Origin: Turnera subulata
Taxonomy: Eukaryota; Streptophyta; Magnoliopsida; Malpighiales; Passifloraceae
Direction: 5' to 3'
DNA length: 64,000 nucleotides
Assembly (NCBI GenBank): GCA_028386065.3
Contig: JAKUCV010002480.1
Coordinates: 347,116 to 411,115, forward strand
The notes below the pieces were generated by a model that had not been told where the DNA came from, ran no database searches, and worked only from the letters and a program-made list of their open reading frames with translations. Position 1 is the first letter of the stretch, and each line of letters begins with the position of its first letter. The translations under genes and the position numbers were made by a program. Below, in pieces: positions 11,279 to 23,224 of the stretch.

Positions 11279-14200
11279 TGAAACGCCCGTGTCCCAATTT
11301 ATCAATATAAAATATAGTTTAAGTACAAAATGACTAAATTGCCCTTATCATTCCCGGGACACGAAAATATAATCAACTGAAACACCGTATCCCAAAATTA
11401 TCCATTAGATTAATTATATCATGTGAAGTGGCCAAAATGCCCTTCTGCCCCGGGATACAATAAAATCAAGAAAATCATTAATTATGAAATATATATATAT
11501 ACAATACAATATATCAAAATAGAGTATGCAGCGGAAGACAAATACATAAACAAATATGAATGTAATGCACCCTATGGATCCGACCTGAGGAGGAAAGCAC
11601 CGCCACCTGCTGATATACACCACTGCTCAACGAACAGCTAACCTGTAAAAATCTGTGAGGGGGTGAGACCAACCACTATCTCACTGCAAATAAATAAACC
11701 AGTATATACAAATACAAATCAACTACAAATACACCGGCATCAAGCAACAACAATCACAGTGCACAATCAAGTCACAATACACAACACAAGCCATCATCAC
11801 TCTACAAACCATCACTTATCATTACTTATTCTATTATTGTTGTTATTAGGTTTGAATATTTTATTAGGGCCCTCTATTGTGTGCGTCGAGCTCGGTCCCG
11901 TCTCATGAGACAACTAGGGTATAAGCCCAATATAAACAGGGCAAGGCCCAATACAATCAGTGAGAGAGAGAGACAGATAGAGAGAAAGAAGGAGGTAGAA
12001 AGGGGGAGGTAGAAAGAGGGAGGTAGAACCGGTCATAACCGACCCATATGCTAAACCGCATATACCATGCAAAACCGCATGAAATCCCGAGGGGTATCAC
12101 TTCCCGCTCGAACCAACCGGTCAACAGCCCCACAGTAGAATTATTATAGTATTTTATTCTCAATTATGCTTAAAGAGTTTCGTGTACCATTACATATGAT
12201 TGTCCAGGTTTGTGTGGATTTTAAATCTTATTCTCAAGTCCGGGCCTCCAGCCCATAGTCCAGCACACGAACCACAAAACCATATATCACGTTAATTAAC
12301 ACACAAAACAAGTCATACTCGACAGACATATTATACCACACTGGTACACAGTTCATATAATCATGCACACTGCATCAGAGACATCATCAATAAAATACAA
12401 GGTCTAAGCAAGAAAATCCGCAAAGCAGGCAAGCATGCATACAGCATTCAAGGCCAAACAAATAATACCACTCTATATACCAAGACAATTAACCGAGCAT
12501 TGTAGGCAGTAATGCATACAAAGTTTTATAAGTCCTCACCTGGGCCATATTAATTGTCTCGGAACTTGAAGCTTTGTTCTGCCTCGACATTCCTATGCCC
12601 TCAACATCTTACCACATATACATCACATAAGATACTTATTCACGTCAAATACTAAATGTATGCTAAAGATAAAATCTTGAACTTCTAGCCCGTTTGTGTT
12701 CATTAACCGTGAATCCTCGGGGTCTAAGCCCAAATATAGTCCTTAACTCCATAATTTCATATTTAACTTAAATCCATATTATAGTTGTTGGGCCTAAGCC
12801 CATATAAACTTAATCAAACCTTATCGAGCCTAAAGCCCATATAGAATTAATATGACATTAATTGGGCCTAAGCCCGGCCCATCCCCAAAACCACATTAAC
12901 CGAACTCCCAAGCCCCAAACATTTCCTGGCCTAAAGATACTATGTGTGTCGGACATATACCGGCCACGCGCCTCCAACCTCGTCACACTCGATTTTCCAT
13001 TAAGTCCATTATTCTATTTCATTTCGGTACATCAGTAAATGCTTAGAATACATGTCATACTCGGGAATAGAAACACACGGCATCATTCGGAAATTACCAT
13101 TACTGCCGATTTCCATTACTTGCTGGAAAAACACCATCTCGCCGGAATAGTGCCTCGACCCGCCGGATTCCGGCCAAGCTCGCCGGAGAAGACATCCGAG
13201 TCGTCGGGGCAGTAACCCAAACACCGGAAACACCACAACAATCTGCTAAAAACCAATTGACATCCAATCCATATACAACTTAATAATCATCGTTTTTAAT
13301 CAACACTACACACTGATCACTACATCGATTTAAGAAAGATTTGGGGAAAAGAATCCTTACTTAGAAATCGAGTCACACTGCCTAGACCCGAAGACAATTC
13401 GGATCCGTTGAGCAGCACACACCCGAGCCTCAAAACCTCTACCCATGAACAAACTCGCACACACCAGCCTAACCCCCGGTCAACAACAACACTGCAACTC
13501 GTCAACACCCCACACTGCCGGAATCCTCAAACCCGACCACCAGCTCGCCACTGCCCGGCAACCATGCATACCCTGCAGCCGTCGGCCACCAAACACAAGC
13601 AACACAGTAGTGTTCGGCCACCAACCCGAACACCAACAACATCCTCACACCGCCATTGACGAGCCCAACCGCCACCCACAAAGCACAAAACCCAAATCGG
13701 GTCAAACACACAAATTGAAGGAACAAAGAGGAAGAAAAGGACAGAGGGAGGCTTACCACAGCGGCGACGATCGAGTTCAGTTGCCGAACTCGAGATGCGC
13801 GTGCAGTCCGAGGCGAGCTCCCTGGTCCCCATCACCGATACTCTACGAGCGGCTCCCACCAGTGCAAAAAGCAACAACGATGGCGGCCCCTCTTCACGCC
13901 CTTCTGTCCGAGCCCAGATCGCGAACCAACCCCGCCTCCTCCCTCGACCTGCACCGGCGGCAACACAGAAAGAAAAGATGGAGGCGGCGGCATCTCGACG
14001 GCAGCGGCTCGAAAGAAGGAGAAGAAGAAAGAAGACAGTAGGTGCGGCGGTTTAAGTGAAAACGAAGAGGGAGAGGAAGAGAGAGATCGTGGGGAGTGAG
14101 AGAGAGACCCGGTCGGCAGCTCGGAAAAATGAAGAGGACGAAAAGAAAAGAGAGGAGAGAGGGAGAAAGAGATGCCTTTTATACCCCCACTCTAGGGTTA

Positions 14201-14585
14201 AGGTTTTCGTCAGAAGCAAAACGGCGTCGTTTTGCTTCCAAACGACGTCACTTCGTCTTCAAGCCCTCCCTTGGTCAACCCGACAGTCAAAACACACATA
14301 AGTGTGTGTTTTATGTTATAGCTCAGCCCAAAACTACGTAGTTTTAGACTAAACTACACCATGCCTTGTGTTTCACCACAAAATACAAATAAACTCCAAA
14401 AGAAATCCAATTACGGTTTAATTTCACCTTTAAATAAATATTTCCAAAGAAAAGAAGAAGCAATTAATAATAATCTTCTTGACCAAAAATCCTGGAAATT
14501 CCTCGAGGGTAAAATTGGAAATAAAATTTCAAAAAATTTCCGAAAATCCCTAAAAAATTAAATATCGAAAATCCGGGGCGTTACA
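11279..14585 (-). mobile_element. Long solo LTR (gypsy type) inserted in the LINE
   Basis: This is 3.3 kb with gypsy-style ends: TGAAACGCCCG on the left and CGGGGCGTTACA on the right, so in its own orientation (minus) it starts TGTAACGCCCCGG. There is no gag or pol. On the minus strand a TATA box (TATAAAAG, 14176-14183) is followed by a GC-rich leader (about 13040-14060). A hairpin GTGAGA...TCTCAC lies near 11668-11690. Long open frames inside the GC-rich part are low-complexity Pro/Arg/Ser shadows and I do not call them genes. The right flank is GTGGA; the matching GTGGG lies beyond the foldback at 11084-11088. Confidence 0.75.
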
Positions 14586-16042
14586 GTGGATCTGCCCTCT
14601 CGAATGGTGAGAGATGATCTTTGATTTCCATGAGGGACCTGCCCTACATTCAAGGCACCTGGCATAACTACAGAATTCTCTTTCGGCACTACAGGGTCCA
14701 CCTCCATCCCCATTTTTTCCTTGAGCTCTACTGTCTTCATCTCATTCCCATGCTCACCATTTGCCACCTTACCCGCATCCCCCTTCATCAAAGCATCATC
14801 CTTACCACTCATGGGAGCATTTTGGGCAGCCTCCATCGAATCCTCCTCCATAGCTTGTAGGACATCAAACCTCGAGCTTGTGGCCAGACCTTGTTTGTTA
14901 GTAATATTTCTTCTCCCCCTCCCTTTCTTTTGAACTAACATCCATTGCCTACGTGTCTCATAAACCTCAGGTCTAGTGTTAGGGACTGCAGCACCAGGCC
15001 TATGCATAATGAGGGTTCGGGCACCCGATTTCAGAGCCTCAGGATTCACCATCTGGGCAGGACATAATTCCTCTTTGTGCCCATACAATCCGCAATTGAA
15101 GCATACTAGATGAAGACCATCATATTCAGCACGCCATATCCGGCGACCCATGCGAAATTTGGCAAGTAATGGTTTAGTTAAGTCCACTTCAATACATACC
15201 TTTGCAAATTGGCCTCTTTCCGCATTCAAAGTAGTGCGATCCACCTTGATTGTGCGTCCGATACGATTGCCCAATCTCTTTAAAAATTCAGTCTCATAGA
15301 ACTCCATCGGTAGATTAGGAAAATGAACCCACACAACAACACTATCAATTGAGGCTTCATATGGATCAAAGTACGGACGCCATGGGTGCATAGTGAGATA
15401 GTGGTCAGCCACTGTCCACGGTCCTCCATTCAGCATATTGTGGTAATCCTGTGGACAGTTGAAGTAGACGATGTAGAAGTCATTGCCCAAATCAGCCAGA
15501 GTAAAGGTCCTACTCGTGACCCACAGTGTGTTCAGCCGATTCAACAAGAACCGGTAGCCAACTTTCTTTCCCAACACTTTCACAATCAAGGCATATCTCC
15601 AATTCTTGTACATTCGTCGTTTCTCAGCAGCCGATAACCGTATTGTAGGACAGTCCGACTCATCTTCCTCTGATTCCGAATCCGAGAAGACCTCAAAATC
15701 ATCTGGGTCGACCGTAACATCATCCATGTCAGTGTCTTTCTCATCAGAGCCCATAAGAAGATCCCTGTATGAAGTCTTTCTCCTGTGAACATGAGTGCCC
15801 TCAGGCGTCGGACCTTCCCCAACATCAGGCCCCCTCTCACCGTGCAAAGGAGTCCCGTTCTTCATCCTTGCCTTCTTGCTAACATGCCCACGAGCATCCT
15901 CATCTCCATTTGGACTTGAAGCATTCACGTCCGGAGGAGAATCAACATTCACAACCGTAATAGGAGGCAGCATACCAACTGTTCGACGAAAGGCCCAGCA
16001 GGAATTGGGAAAATCAAAGGAGCACACATGAGAGAAAATCAC
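14586..16042 (-). pseudogene. LINE ORF1, 5' part (DUF4283 and CCHC zinc knuckle)
   Basis: This is the nucleic-acid-binding ORF1 protein of the LINE. About 485 codons are open from 16042 to the insertion point at 14586; a second in-frame ATG at about 15973 (MLPPITVV...) may be the real start. The N-terminal part is acidic and low complexity. A DUF4283-type domain follows (residues about 145-300), then a CCHC knuckle (CFNCGLYGHKEELC). Such proteins coat LINE RNA in plants. The frame is cut by a long LTR element and resumes at about 11088. On its own it is a truncated protein. Confidence 0.85.
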
Positions 16043-16063
16043 GCGCTTTGCACACGCTTTTTT

Positions 16064-17185
16064 TTTTTTTAAGTCTCTCTTACGATTAGCTTTTTTACCA
16101 TTTGACGTTTACTTAACTATGCTTGCATAAACACCTACAGCATTAATTCGTTTTATCATATGTCCTATTGGTCTGTCAACCCATCAATAAGCACATATGC
16201 AATGGAGATATCTTTAAAAGCATACCCAAAAAGCTATAGCCCTACATAGATTTTTGTTGTGACAAATGTTCTCTTAGCATTCAATTAGACAATCCACAAT
16301 TAGATTTAAATATAAAATCGTTTTTGGTAACACCATGATAATGCAATTATTCTCATGAATAAAATATCTTTTTTTCCTATTTTTTTCACTCTAAATACAC
16401 ACTCTCCCACAAGGCCACAACCATCTCCACAAGCACATACATAGGGACACGTATTCCTGCATTCCTAGCAACGTGCTGTATTAGTCACTTAATCCAATTG
16501 CTAAGTATGTCGACAAACCCTCGCCAAGTAATTTTTGTTTATACATTCTTGCTTGATTTAGCAGAGATAATAAGATACTAGTATTAGTAATAATGAGGGA
16601 AGGAATAAGGTAAAATTAGAAGGAGGGCGAAATAAATAAGCAGTGGATTTCCAATGTTTGAGCAAATTTAATTTATTAGACAAAAGTGGGGAATGGGGCT
16701 AATAAAAGCAAAGATCTTGTACCAAAAAGAGGTTAAAAGCAAAGATGGTATCCACCACTCCCCTCCCCCACAACGGCCCAAATAAATGAGTTCCCACTAC
16801 CAAACACTGAAGTTGGGGGAAGAAATGGATAAGACCTCTTGGACTGACAAAGACAAGTTATGAGTCTATGTCGTAAAATTAAAACCAAAACTAAAAAAAA
16901 TACCAAAACACCAAACAAGAAGTGGAATAAATATGGGGGATGGGTTTGGGATCCCAGATGCGGCCCCTACACTACACAAATAGCTGGTTCTTCGTTTCCT
17001 TGTCTTAAAAACCTAACACTTAAAAAGAAAAAAAAAACGTTATTACTCCTAATCTTCTTTATTATTACTCTCCTGTCTCCAGTAAAAACACGCCTGGATT
17101 GGATTAACCTGAACTGATGACCCCCCTCCATTTCCACACTCCTTCCTCCCTTCACTGGTCCGTTCTTTTTTTCTTTTCCATTGGC
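16064..17185. other. Intergenic, upstream of the EIN3-like gene
   Basis: AT-rich single-copy-looking sequence between the LINE 5' end and the EIN3-like promoter. I see no coding sequence or clear element. Pyrimidine-rich tracts become frequent from about 17040. Confidence 0.6.
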
Positions 17186-17194
17186 TTTATAAGT
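17186..17194 (+). promoter_or_regulatory. Possible TATA box of the EIN3-like gene
   Basis: CTTTATAAG lies in a pyrimidine-rich region typical of plant core promoters, upstream of the proposed first non-coding exon. It is one of several possible sites and the transcription start is not visible. Confidence 0.3.
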
Positions 17195-17573
17195 GGAGCT
17201 TTTTTTCACTTTCTTTTATTTTGAGATTTACTAACCCCCACCGCCCTTTTACTGCTACTCTTACTTTCTTTTTTTTCACGGTCACCAAAACCAAGAAGAA
17301 CCCCTCCCTCCACCAAATTCCACGCACAAGAGGATAATATAAAATAAATACTACTCGTAGTAGTGGTGTTCCCCTTTCTTGTCCCCCTATTTCTTCCTTC
17401 TCCTCCTCCCCTTCTTTCTTTTCTCTTCCTTCAACAAAGGGGAGAAAGAAAAACAACAGATATACAACAAATATATATTACTACAAAAGTCTCGTTTGGG
17501 TTGCAGGATTGACCCGAGCCAGAACCTGGCTTGCATATCACCTTTCTGGCTCCTTCCCTTTCAACTGCAACTG

Positions 17574-18200
17574 GTAAATACTAAATCTTCTTTCCTCTCT
17601 GTTGTATCTCTCTTTGACTTTTTTTTTTTTGATGATGATAAAATAAATACTAGTTGTTGTAGTAGTAATGTTAGTATTCATTTATTGAGGTGTGATCTCT
17701 GAGACTTAAGACCCTGGTTCCTGATTTGCTTGGTTGAATTTTGGGTTGAATTTTCTTGGGTTGTTAGATCGGGGTCAACTGATATCCATCAGCTCAAAAG
17801 ACCTTTTCTTTCTCTCTTTTTCATTCATTTGGATCAACTTTGTTGGGGCGTTGACAATTCTCGTGGTTGTTGTTGTTGTTGTTTCTCTCCATGTGCTTTT
17901 GAAAGAAAGTTAAGAGATCTGGATGGATGATGATCATGTAGTTTCTATCTACCCTGTTTGATTGCTTCAATTGATTGTCTGCTCCATATTTTCCCTTGTA
18001 TGGATTGGTGGCTGTACTGTTGATGCATGTTCTTTTTTGACAAGGTAATTAGTTCATGGCGTGTTGATGCTATTGAATAACATAATGATTTTATGGAGTT
18101 CATTTCATTGTGTTTGATGGAACTCCATGCCAAAAATTTTAGGAGGAATATGGTTTTATCAAGGTTTGTAATGTTTTGCCTTTTGCCTTTTTTTTTCCAG
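17574..18200 (+). other. Probable 5'UTR intron of the EIN3-like gene
   Basis: A donor ACTG|GTAAAT at 17574 and an acceptor with a long T tract, TTTTTTTTCCAG at 18200, bracket a T-rich 627-bp stretch upstream of the start codon. EIN3 genes of dicots typically have an intron in the 5'UTR with an intronless coding region. The exact donor is inferred. Confidence 0.5.
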
Positions 18201-18323
18201 GTTTTATAAATTGAATTGTTCTGTCTGAAGTTTGAGTAATTTTCTAGAGGTGTTGTTCGAGGAATTGCGGTTTGTTGGTTGGAAGTTCTTTTGTTATTGA
18301 AGCATCTGGTTGGTTTGGGAAAG

Positions 18324-20168
18324 ATGTCTATGTTTGATGAGATGGGATTTTGCGGTGACATGGATTTCTTCTCTATGCCTATGGGAGAAGGAGATGTGTC
18401 TGTCCCGCCAGTTGAAGCTGAGGCTACCGTGGAGGATGATTACAGTGATGAGGAGATTGATGTTGATGAGCTTGAGCGCAGGATGTGGAGGGATAAACTG
18501 CGTCTCAAAAGGCTGAAAGAACAAAACAAAAGTAAGGAAGGGATTGATGTTGCTAAGCAACGCCAGTCACAAGAGCAGGCTAGAAGAAAGAAGATGTCTA
18601 GGGCACAGGATGGGATCTTAAAGTACATGTTGAAGATGATGGAGGTTTGTAAAGCTCAGGGTTTTGTCTATGGGATTATCCCAGAGAAAGGAAAGCCAGT
18701 AACTGGAGCATCTGATAACCTTCGAGAGTGGTGGAAGGATAAAGTCAGGTTTGATAGAAATGGTCCCGCTGCCATATCAAAGTACCAAGCTGACCATTCC
18801 ATCCCTGGCAAGAATGAGGGTTGTAACTCAATTGGTCCTACCCCACACACCTTGCAGGAGCTTCAAGATACCACCCTTGGTTCCCTCTTGTCAGCACTCA
18901 TGCAGCATTGTGACCCTCCCCAGAGACGTTTTCCCTTGGAGAAGGGTGTTCCTCCACCGTGGTGGCCTTCTGGAAAAGAGGAATGGTGGCCCCAGTTGGG
19001 GTTGCCCAAGGATCAAGGCCCTCCTCCTTACAAGAAGCCTCATGACTTGAAGAAGGCCTGGAAGGTGGGTGTCCTAACAGCCGTCATTAAGCATATGTCT
19101 CCTGATATAGCCAAGATTCGGAAGCTTGTTAGACAGTCCAAGTGCTTACAAGATAAGATGACAGCCAAAGAGAGCGCAACTTGGCTTGCAATTATCAACC
19201 AGGAGGAGGCATTGGCCCGTGAACTGTATCCTGATTCCTGCCCACCTATGTCGTCTTCAGGTGGGAGTGGGTCTCTGGTCATCAATGACTGCAGTGAGTA
19301 TGATGTGGAGGGGGTAGATGATGAGCCGAATTTTGACGTGCAAGAATGCAAATCTGATAATCTCAATTGTGCTGGTTTAGGAATGGAGAGAATGAGGGAA
19401 AGGCTGCCACTTGGTCAGCACCACTATCCAGTTAAGGGAGAGATTGTTACCAATGTTGATTTTATCCGAAAGAGAAAACCATCTTGTGATGCAAGCATGA
19501 TGGTGGATCAGAAGATCTATACGTGCGAGTTTCCTCGGTGTCCTTACAGTCAAATTCGTTTGGCCTTCCAAGACAGGGCATCCAGGGAGAAACATCAACT
19601 GAATTGTCCATACAGAAACACTTCCGGAGATTTTGGAGGGTCAAATTTTCATGTTAATGAAGTGAAGCCTGTTATTTACTCTCAACCCAAGCCAGCTACT
19701 TGCATGGTGAATGCAGTGTCATCTGCCTTTGACCTAAGTGGAGTTCCAGAAGACGGGCAAAAGATGATCAGCGAGCTTATGTCCATGTATGATACAAATA
19801 TTCTGGGGAATAAGAGTGCAGAGGCTGCTAACAGCACGGTGGCCTCCACCGAAGGTCACAGCCTTCTTCAGCCAGAGATTCAACATCAGCAGGCCAACTA
19901 TTTCCAAGGCCAAGGCAATGTGATGGAGGGAAATGTGTTTGCAGATTCAGGCATCCAAAGTAACCTTCAAATGTACTCTCAAGAGGGTGGTGCTCAATTT
20001 GACAGGTTCAAATCACTGAATTCTCCATTTGAGACCAACCAAAGCAACAACTTCAACATGATGTTTGGTTCTCCCTTTGATTTGGCATCCTTTGACTACA
20101 AAGAGGATCTTCATGGATTCACAGCGGATACCCTGCCAAAACATCAAGATGTATCCGTCTGGTTCTAG
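18324..20168 (+). CDS. EIN3: EIN3/EIL ethylene-response transcription factor
   Basis: This is a nuclear transcription factor that acts downstream of EIN2 in ethylene signalling, binds promoters such as ERF1 and is degraded through EBF1/EBF2 F-box proteins (family knowledge). The single coding exon gives 614 residues, close to the usual 600-640. I start at 18324 ([16 protein letters not shown]) because EIN3/EIL proteins begin with this M-F-x-E-M-G pattern; an in-frame ATG 15 codons upstream (18279) has no family match. Order seen: acidic stretch (residues 32-50), basic region (51-91, [13 protein letters not shown]), conserved DNA-binding block (about 92-305, including [18 protein letters not shown] and [13 protein letters not shown]), proline-rich segment (210-240), and an Asn/Gln-rich C-terminus. 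No frame breaks. Probable 5'UTR intron upstream. Confidence 0.95.
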   Translation: MSMFDEMGFCGDMDFFSMPMGEGDVSVPPVEAEATVEDDYSDEEIDVDELERRMWRDKLRLKRLKEQNKSKEGIDVAKQRQSQEQARRKKMSRAQDGILKYMLKMMEVCKAQGFVYGIIPEKGKPVTGASDNLREWWKDKVRFDRNGPAAISKYQADHSIPGKNEGCNSIGPTPHTLQELQDTTLGSLLSALMQHCDPPQRRFPLEKGVPPPWWPSGKEEWWPQLGLPKDQGPPPYKKPHDLKKAWKVGVLTAVIKHMSPDIAKIRKLVRQSKCLQDKMTAKESATWLAIINQEEALARELYPDSCPPMSSSGGSGSLVINDCSEYDVEGVDDEPNFDVQECKSDNLNCAGLGMERMRERLPLGQHHYPVKGEIVTNVDFIRKRKPSCDASMMVDQKIYTCEFPRCPYSQIRLAFQDRASREKHQLNCPYRNTSGDFGGSNFHVNEVKPVIYSQPKPATCMVNAVSSAFDLSGVPEDGQKMISELMSMYDTNILGNKSAEAANSTVASTEGHSLLQPEIQHQQANYFQGQGNVMEGNVFADSGIQSNLQMYSQEGGAQFDRFKSLNSPFETNQSNNFNMMFGSPFDLASFDYKEDLHGFTADTLPKHQDVSVWF

Positions 20169-20780
20169 TGGCACAGCAGCAAGTAGTGAGTTCCGGAGTT
20201 AGTTTCTTTGGATGTATGGTTCACATTATTTACTGGTGGCTTTACATGTAAGGAATGCTGGATTAGTTTGCCTGGCTAAAATTTGTCATGAGTCGATTTA
20301 CTTTTTGAATTTTCCAATGTATGTAGTAGTAGTTCCAGAATCAAGGAGCCAGCAGGTAGCTTTTGGGTAAATAAAGGGGTTTTGTCTAAAATGTCCCATT
20401 GGACTAACCTGCTATAATTGGATAATGAGACATGGCCTGCCTGTGTAATAAATAAGTAGTTGTATTTTAGTTCTTTGTATACAACCATATATCAGTGTAT
20501 CACCACATGTTTTTGTCTACTATGTGAATGGGTTTGGCTGGCCCTTGCCTTATGGTGGGGCTGCCACATCCTGGAATCTGTCATGTTGTGCCCATGTGAC
20601 TTAAACAAGTAGTTGCCGATGTTGACTAAAACTCTTTCATTCTTTTTTTTGGTCAACAATTTTGTCATTCTTTTTTTTCTGTCAATAACTGGGTTTTTGG
20701 GTATTTTGGTCCCAATTTTGTTTTTTATTTTAGCCAATCATATATTTTTACTTTTTGTTTGGCCAATTATGTATCCTAAC
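20169..20780 (+). other. 3'UTR and downstream region of the EIN3-like gene
   Basis: Non-coding. An AATAAA at 20447-20452 is a plausible poly(A) signal about 280 bases after the stop. T-rich sequence follows up to the MITE. No other gene seen. Confidence 0.5.
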
Positions 20781-20966
20781 CAATGTTGTCAGACTCGGAC
20801 CGGCATGGCTGGTTGAACTCGGTTAATCGTGACCCGGTTGGTTCTCTGGGTCAGAAGTTTTTTTGTAAATTTTTGATTGAAACAAGGTTTAACCAATTTT
20901 AGCCTGGGAAAACCGCGACCTGGTGGCCCGACCAGGTCAACTTCCAGTCCGAGTTTGATAACATTG
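20781..20966. mobile_element. hAT-type MITE, 186 bp, with perfect 8-bp target duplication
   Basis: Terminal inverted repeats: CAATGTTGTCAGACTCGGAC at the left, and the right end (CCAGTCCGAGTTTGATAACATTG region) is its near inverse. It is flanked on both sides by ATCCTAAC (20773-20780 and 20967-20974), an exact 8-bp duplication as made by hAT transposases. No coding capacity. A related copy is at 29414-29597. Confidence 0.88.
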
Positions 20967-21145
20967 ATCCTAACTTCAATGGACAGGTCAACTGTAGATT
21001 CTCGATTAGGTACCTACCTGCCATGAGTTCTTAGGAGTGTTACAAAATGGCGTCGCCTCGTGCTTAAAAGACGTCTTTTAGTGTTTATAATCAGATCATC
21101 GTGTCATTATAAGCCACGCACACTATCATCTCGGTTACTTGACCT

Positions 21146-22650
21146 ACAAGGGGACGAGAGCCTTCAGGCTAACTGATTACTCAGGCGAGATAGAAGGATC
21201 CATACTCAAGATGGCAATCAAATCTCAAGCCCTTTTGTAACCCAGTTAATCTGAAGGATCGTTCTTGCAGGATCAAAGAAGATTATTCGTCAGTTTCATA
21301 ACCCTAAGCTATGAGTGTTCGAAAATCAAGAAAGAGTGTATTTAGAAGGCCATATTTATTAAACAAGTCTGAAAGGTGAATCAGAACATGTCCTCTGATC
21401 CTTACAACTTGAAAACCCTTATATTTATAGTTGGGGGTCTCTTCCAACTTACATCACTGCTTACATCACTGACTTAATAATTAAAGTAATAAGACAAGAC
21501 CGAGTGGTATCATGACCACAGACTGACACGACATAAAACAAAGTAGTGGGGAACAGCAGATTCCCATTATTTATTATACAGACTCGGACAGTGATAAAAG
21601 AGTGCCATTACTTATTAATGGTCTCATGACTTGGGCTAAGATTGGCATCTTCTAGGTCCACCATTGAATCATCGCTATCATTTGCTGAGGCGCGTGCAGC
21701 TTGGGCATCCCGGTCACGCCAATAATTTGCTTCAGTTTCATCAGAATCCCAGGTGGCATCCATTTGACATGTTGCTTGAGAATACGGATTCTGCGAATCT
21801 TGAAATAATGTCTGTGGGACCGGAGGTGGAGTGGGAGACAGTGGTACCATTGCAGTGGATGAAACTTGACTGGCAGCCTCATAATTGAAACCATTGAGGA
21901 GACATAAACTGTTCCAAGCTCTTCGAAGGAAGCTTTTTGATGGGGATGTACATGGATGAGCTGGTGGTACTCAATGGTATTCTACAAGGGACCTTGGTGG
22001 TGGTGATGCAAGATAAGATTCCCATGGTCTGATAACAGGATGAGGTCGTGGAGGTGTCCCACGATAGGGTCGGTGTGCAGAAAATGTCATGTAAAGTAGT
22101 GGTCGCTGCTGAGGTGGATGCATATCAAGAGCTGTTTTAATCCAAGTGCGCCACTGACTCAGTGGGGCCATCCACTGGAGAAAAGGCCACTGATTAGAGG
22201 AATTGTTTTCTGCATCCATGAGGAATTCAAACATATCGAGAGCCTTGATCCTGAATATGCCATAATAAAGAGTGAACAGACACCAATTGTACCAGAGTTC
22301 ATCTTCAGAAAAATCATAGCAATGGATAAGACTAATCCTTCTGAAAGGGTGGTCAGGAAAATATTGGGACTGAATTGTCTGGGAAAGACTAACACCTTGT
22401 TCCTGAAGGAAGATAGTGAGGTAATGGAAAAGAGAGTTTCTTGCAAATTCTCGGATAGAGTAGAGGTCTGATTTTGGATGAAGAGTCTCAGGGAAATTGG
22501 AGTTGTTGGTTGCCATGTCTGTCCATGCTGCTGGTTGGGCTGAAAGTTGCCAGTATGGTTCAGAGGAGGATGAAGCCATAAAGATAACAGGAATGAGGTT
22601 GAATTTAGAAACCAAATGGACTGTCTTGGATGGTCGGGATAACATGTCAG
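21146..22650 (-). pseudogene. Inverted 3' fragment of the pararetrovirus
   Basis: The minus-strand copy corresponds to about 27455-28954: the end of RNase H, the whole C-terminal domain, the stop, and the following promoter region. It differs from the direct copy by scattered substitutions. One change turns a CGA codon of the direct copy into TGA (near 21970), so the coding part is broken into 21971-22645 and 21608-21850. There is no 5' part. It is an incomplete copy joined head-to-head to the main unit. Confidence 0.85.
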
Positions 22651-23004
22651 GTCTTGTCTTATTATTTTAATTATTAAGTCAGTGATGTAAGCAGTGATGT
22701 AAGTTGGAAGAGACCCCCAACTATAAATATAAGGGTTTTCAAGTTGTAAGGATAAGAGGACATGTTCTGATTCACCTTTCAGACTTGTTTAATAAATATG
22801 GCCTTCTAAATACACTCTTTCTTGATTTTCGAACACTCATAGCTTAGGGTTATGAAACTGACGAATAATCTTCTTTGATCCTGCAAGAACGATCTTTCAG
22901 ATTAACTGGGTTACAAAAGGGCTTGAGATTTGATTGCCATCTTGAGTATAGATCCTTCTATCTCGCCTGAGTAATCAGTTAGCATGAAGGCTCTCGTCCC
23001 CTTG
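22651..23004 (+). promoter_or_regulatory. Pararetrovirus promoter and leader start (5' copy)
   Basis: The region repeats 28601-28954. A TATA box (TATAAATA, 22722-22729) lies about 18 bases after a tandem TGATGTAAGCAG/TGATGTAAG pair (22683-22703) that has the 12-bp spacing of the as-1 element of caulimovirus promoters. An AATAAA at 22791-22796 is a likely poly(A) signal downstream of the start site, as expected where transcript ends overlap. Its 5' part is cut by the inverted fragment. Confidence 0.72.
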
Positions 23005-23017
23005 TGGTAGCAGAGCC
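23005..23017 (+). other. Primer binding site, tRNA-Met type
   Basis: TGGTAGCAGAGCC differs by one base from the sequence TGGTATCAGAGCC complementary to the 3' end of plant initiator tRNA-Met, used by plant pararetroviruses and many retrotransposons to prime minus-strand synthesis. Confidence 0.85.
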
Positions 23018-23224
23018 ATACGGCTTTATGGGGAGAGTACCTATATGTAGGTATATAGGCTGAAAACCACGAGTGCAGTGCTACTGGCACAAAGACAGAG
23101 GATTCCCCTGGAATGGTCTCTGTGATCTCGTCGAAGACAAAGCCACGTACCTATACGAAGAGGAGATTGCTAATTAGGTTCATCGCCTGATGCTTTAAGC
23201 TAGTAGAAAATCAAATTCCTAACC
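23018..23224 (+). other. Pararetrovirus leader
   Basis: About 200 bases between the primer site and the first ATG of the polyprotein frame. No long coding frame. Confidence 0.5.

Larger units (their letters stand above)
1..16060 (-). mobile_element. L1-type LINE retrotransposon, decayed and split by two insertions
   Basis: Reading the minus strand from about 16042 to 1 gives the order of a plant L1-like LINE: ORF1 with a DUF4283-type domain and a CCHC zinc knuckle, then an APE-like endonuclease, reverse transcriptase and a zf-RVT domain. The 3' end and poly(A) tail lie left of the window. Two later insertions split it: a gypsy element at 2569-9650, inside the region between endonuclease and RT, and a long LTR plus foldback at 11089-14585, inside ORF1. 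The reading frames resume on the far side of each insertion, which shows one original LINE. Several in-frame stops (for example near 10325 and 2164) show it is no longer coding. The 5' end is not precisely defined. Confidence 0.85.

Noticed and set aside
13445..14041. 198-codon plus-strand frame in the LTR at 11279-14585
   Set aside because: Low-complexity Pro/Arg/Ser/Thr composition in a GC-rich block; overlapping frames on both strands are equally long, as expected by chance in GC-rich DNA.
22159..22471. Plus-strand frames inside the inverted viral fragment
   Set aside because: Antisense shadows of the C-terminal domain; the identical shadows appear opposite the direct copy (27635-28000).
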